From Neopestalotiopsis rosae (Eukaryota; Ascomycota; Sordariomycetes; Amphisphaeriales; Sporocadaceae): a stretch of 64,000 nucleotides of DNA. The DNA is taken from NCBI GenBank assembly GCA_023078685.1, contig JALGAS010000005.1:3162001-3226000 (forward strand), written 5' to 3'. Every line of letters begins with the position of its first letter. The stretch's first letter is position 1. The notes below the pieces were generated by a model, which saw only the letters and a list, made by a program, of their open reading frames with translations, was not told the origin of the DNA and searched no databases. The translations under genes were made by a program, and so were the position numbers. Shown here one piece after another: positions 55,593 through 64,000 of this stretch.

Positions 55593-56282
55593 CAGTCAAG
55601 TTCTTGTTCATCGATTCATTTCCGTCTCATTTATACAATATACGTCCATACGATGGGGACACGCAAGGAGTTGGTTAGTGCCACCAACTGCATGTGCATG
55701 CTGACAGCATAATGCCAACCTACCTGATTTGGTCAGATCATCGCACCTAGCCGAGCGAGTAGACGAGAGTCGCGCTGTGCTAGACCTTTATACCATCAGA
55801 CTATCATGATAGTGCTCTCTGCCGAGCCTTTGATGCACCAATATGGCTGCTACACAAGGCGAAGGAAGAGACGACACGTCATGGCATGGCTGACGCTTTT
55901 TAGACTCCGAACAGTCTAGTTCTGGAGGCGTTTCTCTTTGATTGCCAAATCATGTCTTTCATGGCATATTTAGTGCTGTGATTACACACCTTGTGTATAG
56001 CTGGCAAGTGCTTAGTCAACCCGAAAGATCTGACATGTTAGTTAGATCAAACTCTAAAGGGGTGGTGTTGGTGTTGGTGACCGTTGGTGGCATGCCAAGT
56101 GAATATATAACCTAGCGTGGTCTGCTCGTTGATTTTTCCCATCGACCAACAATAAATTCCATTGTCGTCTATTGCAACGTGATTTCGAGTGTAGTGACAC
56201 TACCACTGTATTCAATTGTTCGTGAATTGATTGTGATTTCTATATGCTAATCGTCTATAATCCTGTAAATGATCGCTCAAAA
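55593..56282. other. Intergenic, 0.7 kb
   Basis: Between the glycosyltransferase start and the Vps62 3' end. No gene is seen. Confidence 0.6.
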
Positions 56283-57848
56283 TCAAGAGCTCCAGGTGCT
56301 CTTCTTGCCTTCTGCAATGCTATTTAGTATTCGACACCGCCAGTTCTGGCAGACTTTCTCCCGACCTAGGTTCTTGAACTTCGGTCCATTGGGACCAGTA
56401 ACGTAATGATACTGACCAAATAGCCGATACTGGCGCATGTCGTCAAGCCCATATAGAGTATCGCCCCAAGGACCCTTGTAATGGAACCAATCTGTCGGTG
56501 CATCGGGGTTCTCCCTGATCGGCTCTAGACCGTCGGCCTCCTTGGTTGTGGTGTAGTCGTACCAGTAACCACGGAAATTCTGGGCAGGATCCCACAATGG
56601 ACCGCGGTCCGTAACATCCTTCAGCATCTTGAAGGGAAGAACGTAAGGGTGATCTCCTGGCATGGCATACATTGCGTGACTGCCAACGGCACTGTATATC
56701 ACGGGGCGCTGGATTTCAGAAATATTGCCTCGCTTCTCCACGGCCTGCCAGGCATATGCCTGACCGCCTTCATGTTCACTGAAGAAGACAGCGCGTGGCA
56801 TTCCTGATTCGAAACGGACCATACAGTGTTCCCAGTCACCAACGTGATTTCCAAAACGGATGCCGAGAACAGTCTGGCCTAGGTTATAGGCATAAAAGAA
56901 GAACCAAAAAGCGTCCACGATTCCAGAGCCCTTGTCCACAAGTACCAAAGTGGCTGGTGCTTTGGAATAACCCGACTCATCAGGTTTGTGTTGAGGAATA
57001 TCGCCAATGTCGCCGATGGGTTTTTGATCCCTCTTTGAATGCCTAGGGGGTGACCCGCGCGAAGTGGGTGGAGGGTAGCGAGGCGTGCGCATGCGTGGAT
57101 CTGATATCCTTTGTAACGGATGATCTCTGTCGACTTCTTGCCATGTTGTACCATCACTGTACCATCGAGAAGCATCGGAATCCACGGGTGGCTCCCATGT
57201 GTCTTGGTCATCGGGGTAAGGCAGTGGGATATTTGCGCGACTGTGGAGCCAAGCGGGCCGCGACTCTACGTCATCGTCGCTTTTCAGATAGACGAAGCCA
57301 TCTTCCGAATCCAGCCCGTGCAAGGCAGCAAGACTGAGCGGGCCGGTCGTGTTGATGCGTGCCTCGCCCACGTGCGGCGTCATATGGTCGATATGGTCCG
57401 CAATGTCTGATGGCCAGAAGTTCTCACCAGAATAGAGGTGGACAAGCGGCGCATACTTGAGCACGTAATCTGGAATTTCTCGGAGACGCTCTTGATGCGC
57501 AGCAGTTTTCGGACCCTGGGTTACGCCCTTGTCAACCCTGGAGTTTTCGGCTCTGTCTTCCAACGTCAGAGAGCGCAGCTCAAACGTCTTTTTCAACTCG
57601 TCATGATGATCATCATCACCAGTCTTTGATGCAGGGTCGGACCGGACGTGCAACACACCACACAAGCTGAGCCAGCGGCAAGCTTGGCGATCTAGCCAAT
57701 AGGGCGAAGTGCTCACCCAGCGAGCATTTGCCTCACGCTGCTGTTGGTTCGGAGGAGTCGGGTTAAGGACTCGTGGTACCAGCCATGACAGAAAGCTGAT
57801 GACCAGGACAAAGAGGACCACAAAGGATATTCGGCGGAGATGGTACAT
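56283..57848 (-). CDS. VPS62: Vacuolar protein sorting-associated protein Vps62-like
   Basis: 521 aa from ATG 57848. A basic start MYHLRR leads to a TM segment at about 9-27 (VVLFVLVISFLSWLV), a type II signal anchor. The rest is a DUF946/Vps62 domain: YAPLVHLYSGENFWPSDIADH, FWFFFYAYNLGQTVLGIRFG, HVGDWEHCMVRFESG, FFSEHEGGQAYAW and YSAVGSHAMYAMPGDHPY. In yeast VPS62 affects vacuolar protein targeting; the biochemical role is unknown. The frame extends 99 codons upstream to a TTG, without another ATG, and that part does not resemble the family, so I exclude it. It is on the minus strand, divergent from the sugar transporter. Confidence 0.93.
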   Translation of the reverse strand: MYHLRRISFVVLFVLVISFLSWLVPRVLNPTPPNQQQREANARWVSTSPYWLDRQACRWLSLCGVLHVRSDPASKTGDDDHHDELKKTFELRSLTLEDRAENSRVDKGVTQGPKTAAHQERLREIPDYVLKYAPLVHLYSGENFWPSDIADHIDHMTPHVGEARINTTGPLSLAALHGLDSEDGFVYLKSDDDVESRPAWLHSRANIPLPYPDDQDTWEPPVDSDASRWYSDGTTWQEVDRDHPLQRISDPRMRTPRYPPPTSRGSPPRHSKRDQKPIGDIGDIPQHKPDESGYSKAPATLVLVDKGSGIVDAFWFFFYAYNLGQTVLGIRFGNHVGDWEHCMVRFESGMPRAVFFSEHEGGQAYAWQAVEKRGNISEIQRPVIYSAVGSHAMYAMPGDHPYVLPFKMLKDVTDRGPLWDPAQNFRGYWYDYTTTKEADGLEPIRENPDAPTDWFHYKGPWGDTLYGLDDMRQYRLFGQYHYVTGPNGPKFKNLGREKVCQNWRCRILNSIAEGKKSTWSS

Positions 57849-60170
57849 TGGGAAGGATGGTATATGGTGAGAGATTGGAATAATGCGACAGCGATACAAT
57901 GCTATTCGAGTTTGCAGTCTCGTCTGTTCGGCGGGCGCAAGTGACCGACTATGGTAGCTGAGCAGGGCCGCGATCGCAGACCTATTGCCGTGACATCCGG
58001 ATTTAAGGAAAGAAAGTACTATCTCACAAGCGAAGGAGATGTTATAATGCTTCAGTCTATGAGCAACAGCCAAGGAAAAGGGTATCAAAGATGCATAAAG
58101 GGCAAAGTGGTATAATAAAGAGTAGTGGTAGTAGTTTGAGAGCAAACTATTTGAGCAGCTGAGTCATGTTTGGATGGATAGATCAAAAAGAAAAAAGGGA
58201 TGAGATCGCCAGCGCCGCTGCGATAAGTTGTTCGTGCAAAGAATAGATGGAAGGATTCCTGTCCAGAGGCTGAGCCCACGAGGCGGGATGGGATCGATGG
58301 TGGGGGGAGAAGGGGAATGCCGGTTGGTGCTTTGGGGGGTTGCATGTGGTCAGGCACGAGGCAAGTCGGTCGGTGCGTGTTAGAGATATACTTCATGTTT
58401 TGGCGGAGTTCGTATGTCTGCCAAAGTACACATTTACTGTCTTACCGCCACTGGTGTCTGGACCCCTCCAATACGGTCGGGCCTGACAGCTCTTGGCAAT
58501 GACGCTTTTGTAAGGACGGACCGCTCTTTTCTCACTTTTGCAGTGCCAGCAGCTAGTAGCCAGCACCTAGGTTAGCTTACTGTGCTTTGCTGTGCACATG
58601 TGTAGCGCAGTGGACTGAGTGTAGCCCACCAAACCCACCTTGCCCATCTCGTGCCTGCCGTCTGCCGCTACAACCGATCTGCTGCACCTAGTATTACCGT
58701 CGCCGTACGCCTCATGGTTTCATGTGAGATACACATACATATGCACTCCAACCACAACCATGAACCAGCTGCCGATTGAATTGACACACTGTGACCAAGA
58801 CTCCAAATCACCTGGACATTTATACATAGCACAGTGTTCTACAGTATCAACACTGCAGAGGAACAACACCAATGGGAACGCCATCGATCTCGACCACTAG
58901 GTGACCCCGATTTAGTCAACATGGAGCAGAGTGACAGCAAGACGGCCCCACGCTTCGGAACATAGCGAGGAAACCTTAAAACGTGGCTCCTGTCCGGCAA
59001 CTCTCTTTTTGCTTCTCCTAGCGAGAGAGGCAGAGAAAAAGGAGAGGTGCGTTGCTGCATTGCGGCAACCTCCTGTACACATGTGCAGTCTCTCGGCCGA
59101 TTCCAGAATTGTATACTTCTGCACTGGCGCCCATCAGTTATGTACGGTCATGCCATGATCACACCACAGCGCCTAGAATCCGCATCCAGAGCCCTTTGGG
59201 GCTATGAGCGAGATGGCACGACATACACAATTCAGAGACAAACTGTGGTAAGTCTCTGTCATGGTATCGCAACTCAACACATGTAAGCAGGTGATCTTGC
59301 TCGGTCCGCCCAACTTTCAATGTCCAGTACTCTTCATTTTACATCGTCGTGAACTTTATATTCCCTAAGAAGCTGGGAAAGTCTTTCAGATTCTCCCCGG
59401 TCTGACTTTCTATCTTTGGCTGGGCGACAAGGACTGGTTGACTGGATCGTACTATGCACATCCTTCGTCGACCTACACAATGTAATGATCATGCTAAGGC
59501 CAGGCCAGGCCAAAGTCAGCTGCATTACTCTGGGGTTGATGGCCCCGAATGACCGAAAGACAGGCAGTATTCCCACCGGTGCGGATATAAGTGATACCAA
59601 GCACGGCAAATGTGCACTACATGACTCATCAATCAAAGGGCATACCCAGAATCGAACAATGGTCCCAAGGATGCGAATACGATCAATCCTATTCACACTA
59701 CGGAGTATATTTTCTCTCTTCTCCTTGGGGGAATTGACGAACCCGAACCCACTATGGGGGAACTTTGGAGCATGCGGAGAAAGGCTTCGGCTCTCCACAT
59801 CATCCCCAGATTGGAGCCCCGTGTAGCATCACCCGAGGGGCTGGGACCTGTCCTGCTATTGGCGCGCATATGAGCCCTGTCCTTATATCACCATATACTC
59901 GTACAATTTCCACCAGTTGGAAGACAGCCCAGCGAGAGAGACTCGAAACATCGGTTCGCCAACCGACCGCATTGCAGCTTGCCCATCAATGAAACCCTTG
60001 ACTCCTCCAAAAATCGCACGTGTTGTCGTGCGGAGATGGCATGGCTCTCGGCGGCCCGTGAACCCGCGTTTGTCTTCTTATATATATGTGAAGAGGCGGT
60101 CGCGTTATTCGTTTGAAATGTAGTCTTGACTTGAGATCTCAGTCGGTGCCTTTTATCGTGACAGTACAAG
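57849..60170. other. Divergent intergenic, 2.3 kb
   Basis: The promoter region of Vps62 (minus) and of the sugar transporter (plus). It contains an ACCTAGGTTAG motif at 58565, an ACTACGGAGTATA motif at 59697-59709, and a CCCCAG (CreA-like SYGGRG, reverse) site at 59804-59809, a weak hint for carbon-catabolite control. No gene is seen. Confidence 0.55.
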
Positions 60171-61791
60171 ATGTTGTCGCCGCATACGTATCAGGTAAGT
60201 CTGGGCCGAGTGCTTCCCTACACTGAGTTGAACAATATCCATGAACCAGAAATCTAATCCTTTTTCTGATCGCTAGTTTCTCGTCGGCGTTTTCGCCTCC
60301 ATGGGCTCTGCCCTCTACGGTTACGATCTCGGAGTCATTGCCGGAGTTGTCGGAAGCGAGCATTTTGTGAAGAAATATCAAGCAAGTGGCGCTCAGAATG
60401 GTGCCGTGGTCTCCCTCTTCACCGGTGGCGCCTTCTTTGGCGCCATGTTTGCTGGTCTCTCTGGTGATATGCTCGGTCGAAGGTGGACAATCTTCCTTGG
60501 TGCCTGCCTGTTCATCATCGGTGGCTCCGTCCAAACGGCCGCTCAGTCCCTCAGCTACCTCTACGCCGGTCGTGCCTTTGCTGGATTGGGTGTGGGCTTC
60601 TTGACCATGATCATCCCCGTCTATCAGGGAGAAATTGCCCACCCAACCATTCGTGGACGGATCACTGCTCTTCAGCAATTCATGTTGGGTATCGGTGCCC
60701 TCATGGCAGGTTGGATCACCTGGGGAACCAACAAGAACTACGACGATGATAGGCAGTGGCGCATTGCTCTGGGTATCCAATTGATGCCCGCCGTAGTCCT
60801 GGCCGCTCTCATCCTGCTCTTCCCCGAATCCCCACGCTGGCTCGTCGATCACAACCGCGGCGAGGAGGGTCTGAGGACTCTCGCCAAGCTCCATTCGCAC
60901 GGCGACGTCAACGATGCTTTTGTCCAGGCCGAGTATGCCGCAATTCAGGAGACGATTGCTTTTGAGCACGAGCACGAGGCCAAGTCGTACAAGGAACTCT
61001 TTGTGAACCGTTCCGCCTTCCGACGACTCTTCATTGCCTGCGCTCTCCAAGCTTCGGTCCAGATGACTGGTGTCTCCGCGATCCAGTACTTTTCCGTCGC
61101 CATCTTTGAGCAAATTGGCATCAGCAGCGGAAACGCGCTCAAGTACCAGGCTATCAACTCCATCCTAGCCCTGCTCGCCCAGGCTGCCTGTATCCTGACC
61201 ATTGATCGCTTCGGACGTCGCTGGCCTCTGATCATCGGCAACCTTTTCAACTGCCTCATGTTCTTGATCGCCACCATACTCCTCGCTGTCTTCCCACCGT
61301 CCACTGATGGCACCGGTTCAGGGTCCGCCGGCTGGGGCTTCATCATTGTGACTTGGCTGTACAACATCTCCTTCTCATACTCGTGTGGTCCCTTGTCATG
61401 GATCATTCCAGCCGAGATCTTTGACACGCACACCCGATCCAAGGGTGTCTCGATCGCCACCATGACCTCGTTCGCTTTCAACACCATGATCGGTCAAGTG
61501 ACGGATATTGCCATTCGCGATGTTGGCGGCTGGCACTACTTTATTGTATTTGTCGTGTGCAACTTTACCAACGCCGTCTTCTTCTGGCTTATCCTGCCCG
61601 AGACTCGTCGCGTGCCACTGGAGCACATGAACGAGCTCTTCACCAAGGCCCCCTGGATCATTGTTGGTACCGACAGGAGCCAGTACCTTGGAGACCTCGA
61701 CACTGAGCTCGAGAGACGCGCTGCCCAGGTTGAGGCCAAGGGTGGACATTTGAGGGAGCATCACGAGGAGAGGGATGCTGCGGCTCCCTGA
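60171..61791 (+). CDS. MFS sugar transporter (hexose/pentose proton symporter type)
   Basis: Two exons, 60171-60194 and 60277-61791, give 512 aa. The 24-nt first exon codes MLSPHTYQ and its donor is GTAAGT; without it the protein would lack the first membrane segment FLVGVFASMGSALYGYDLG. Sugar-porter motifs are present: DMLGRRW between TM2 and TM3, PESPRWL after TM6, FGRRWPL between TM8 and TM9 and PETRRVPLEHM after TM12. About 12 TM segments fit the family. The cytoplasmic tail is charged. The substrate cannot be told from sequence. Convergent to isocitrate lyase with 0.4 kb between. Confidence 0.95.
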
Positions 61792-62202
61792 AATCATACT
61801 TGAGAGATCGAGAGATGTGACTGTCTTGTATGTGTGGTGGGCTCCAAAATTAGCAAAGATCATAGAGACTGTTTACTACGGCCGCCGTGATACCCTTTCC
61901 CATTCCAATGGCGGGATTTAATAACGAGCTCATTACATGTAGTTATCTAATAAATACAAATTACTTCCCAATATCCCTCATCGGCACACAAAATACCTGA
62001 ACACGTGAATGGTCTTCATGTATGCGAAGCAATGGCATAGGTAGACACTTCCACACAAGGGTAAAGTTTACAAGGTTTTTCAGAAATCATTCCATACAAC
62101 ATAACTATAGTAGCTTAGGATATATATATCATGAAAAAGTAATCACATTCTCCGAAAAAACGACCAAGACCATTCATCAACTCAATAATAAACCACCTCT
62201 TT
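61792..62202. other. Convergent 3' flanks
   Basis: 411 bp, AT-rich, between the transporter (plus) and isocitrate lyase (minus). No gene is seen. Confidence 0.6.
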
Positions 62203-64000
62203 TTAATGGAACTGGTCCTCGGTGACACCCTTGCCCATGGCGCTGGTGCTCGAGATGCCGCCGGTGACCATCTTGAGGAGCTCGTCGCTGTAGTTGGCGC
62301 CGCTCCACTTTTGGTGCTTGACGACGTCGACGCCGCCGTCCATCTCGGGCTCCTGGACGAGCTCGCCGTAGGCGCGCATGCCGTTCTTGGCGTAGGCGCG
62401 GGCGAACTGGTCGCTGATGAGGGCCGTCGTGTGCAGGCCCGCCAGGGTGATGAACTGCCAGCAGTAGCCCAGCGAGGCCAGGCGGCGGATGTACGTCTCC
62501 TGCTCGTCGCGGGGCATGGCCGACTTCCAGTTGAACGAGGGGGAGAGGTTGTAAGCGAGCCTGAGAAAAAAAAAAGATTTCATGTTAGATCTTTTCTTCT
62601 TACAATGGCCGAATTGAAGGGGGATGCGAATAAGGAGAAAACTTACTTTTGCTCTGGCCAGACGGCGTGGACACCGTTGGCAAACTCCTGCGCCTGTTTA
62701 AAGTCGGGCAGCTTGCTCTCCATCCAGATGGCGTCGCAGTACGGGGCGTAGGCGATGGCGCGGTTGACGGCGCAGTCGCAGCCGCCCTTGAGGCGGTAGT
62801 AGCCCTCGCGCGTGCGGGGGGCGTCCCAGTCGAAGAAGACGTTGACCTTGGCGATGCCCTGGGCAATGGCCTTGGCCTCGGTGTGGCTCTTCCCCTTTGC
62901 CTGGGCCAGGTACTGGGCGGCGAGCTCCTTCTTGTTGGGCAGGGCGCCCGAGTTGATGGCGTCGACGACGGCCTCGTCGAAGCGCTTCAGGCCGGCCTGC
63001 TGCAGCCAGGCGTCCTCAATGGCCTGGAGCTGGTCGCCCGACTTGCCCGACTGCTCGGCCGCCACCATGAGGTCGTTGAGCGGCTGCAGGTTGGGGTTGG
63101 TGCAGCCCATGATGAAGGCGTGGTCGCGCGGGTCAATGGTGGTGGTGATGAGCGTGGCCGCCTCGGCGTCGGTACGGGCGACGGCGAGCAGGTCGCTGCC
63201 CATGATGTCGGCCTGGGCACGGATGGCGACCAGGCGGTTGATGTGCTCGCTGATTGGCACCAGGACCTTGCCGGCCATGTGGCCGCACTTCTTGGTTCCG
63301 GGTGCTTGGTCCTCAATGTGTATACCGGCAGCACCGCTCTCGACAAAGAGCTTGGTGAGCTTCATGACTGCCGTCAAACCACCGTGGCCGGTATCAGCAT
63401 CTGCAATAATCGGCCGGAGGTAGTCGATGTTTTGGAGATTCGTGCGAGCCGACTTGGGCACGCTCAGACGCTCGTTTCTTTGCTTTCGGTCGTGGAAAAG
63501 CTGGGCCATGAAGAGGTGCTTCACCTTATTCGGAACGGTCGTCTAGTCCTCGTTGCGTCAGCTCCAGACTCATTCTTGTATTTCAATCAGGGCATCATGT
63601 ATAGAGACGAGCGACTCACGTATGGGTAGTCAGCCAGATCAGGGCCGGGCTCGTCAGAAGACGAGGCCGTCGAGGATGATTGCCAACCAGAGACATAGAC
63701 AGTATCTAGATATTTGGCCATTTGTGTGACCATGGTCGGTTCTAAGCAACCATAAGTATAACTGGCATCACGGCTCTGAAGGCAAGGTTAGCAAAAGCGT
63801 GTTACGTGCTAATTGTCATCTACTTTGGGCAGACTTGTAATACGTACCTGGAATCGACCTTCGAGGATTTTCCACAGCTTCTTGGACTGAGCATTGCTGG
63901 GGTAGTCGACCTTGAGGTGACCTCTCTTGGAGACAATTTGCTCTGCGGTAAATGGTCTCTTGGTGTATCTCCACCTAGAATCACTCCACCACTTCTTGAC
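62203..64000 (-). CDS. ICL1: Isocitrate lyase (5' end beyond window)
   Basis: The glyoxylate-cycle enzyme that cleaves isocitrate to glyoxylate and succinate. Visible exons on the minus strand are 64000-63848, 63775-63620, 63542-62647 and 62560-62203, 520 residues, all in phase; only the first 20 or so residues are missing. Motifs: [32 protein letters not shown], the catalytic KKCGHM (Cys), and [12 protein letters not shown]. Junctions join correctly (EGRFQ/SRDASY, ADYPY/TTVPNK, WPEQK/LAYNL). Methylisocitrate lyase shares KKCGH, but the [18 protein letters not shown] region matches fungal Icl. The C-terminus ends EDQFH with no SKL-type peroxisomal signal. The promoter is outside the window. 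Confidence 0.96.

Noticed and set aside
57849..58145. 99-residue extension of Vps62
   Set aside because: Begins at TTG, no ATG, no family likeness; the ATG at 57848 precedes the signal anchor.
59640..59670. tRNA-like B-box (minus-strand GTTCGATTC)
   Set aside because: The flanking bases cannot form a T-arm stem; no A box at the right spacing.
60139..61113. 324-aa ORF antisense to the sugar transporter
   Set aside because: Shadow of the sense CDS, no recognisable domain.
62649..63629. 326-aa ORF antisense to isocitrate lyase
   Set aside because: Same cause; the sense frame encodes the enzyme with the KKCGHM motif.

Overview
This window is nuclear DNA from a filamentous ascomycete. The genes are on both strands and carry short (about 50-240 nt) GT-AG introns. 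The proteins (Vac7, Iec3, endosulfine, Sfm1, Vps62, a Mug65/Spo73-type DysF protein, a Prp1-type splicing factor) form the usual Pezizomycotina set, and their sequences look most like Sordariomycetes, probably Hypocreales. The class is an inference from protein feel, not from a search. I found no rRNA gene, no convincing tRNA, no CRISPR array and no intact transposon.

Layout. 0-12 kb, plus strand: the 3' part of an unrecognised Ser-rich protein; a seven-exon PP2C phosphatase (Ptc2/3 type); a mitochondrial PPR-like protein; and the Dim1 rRNA dimethyltransferase. 12-26 kb: a small helical LEA-like protein with an N-terminal membrane segment (minus), a DysF-domain protein (plus), the Cys-Gly dipeptidase Dug1 with an apparent mitochondrial presequence (minus), the tri-snRNP protein Prp1/Prp6 (plus) and the vacuolar PI(3,5)P2 regulator Vac7 (minus). 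25.8-34.0 kb: an 8.2-kb stretch without a supportable gene, holding several microsatellites. 34-44.3 kb: a membrane-anchored pseudokinase, the SPOUT methyltransferase Sfm1 and the INO80 subunit Iec3 (all minus), MYG1 (plus) and an endosulfine/Igo1 protein (minus). 44.3-48.3 kb: a second gene-poor stretch with nested direct duplications. 48.3-55.6 kb looks accessory: a small cupin, an FAD monooxygenase with a C-terminal membrane segment, a decayed ankyrin-repeat gene and a capsule-synthesis-type glycosyltransferase. 56-64 kb: Vps62 (minus), a 12-TM sugar transporter (plus) and the isocitrate lyase gene (minus, cut off by the window end).

The housekeeping genes do not form an operon-like pathway. 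Several touch the vacuole and nutrient signalling (Vac7, Vps62, endosulfine, PP2C, sugar transporter, isocitrate lyase), but this may be chance. The most unusual items are the TM-anchored pseudokinase, the two-start Dug1 gene, the 8-kb empty stretch, the decayed ankyrin gene beside the monooxygenase/glycosyltransferase block, and the in-frame stop-free intron in prp1.
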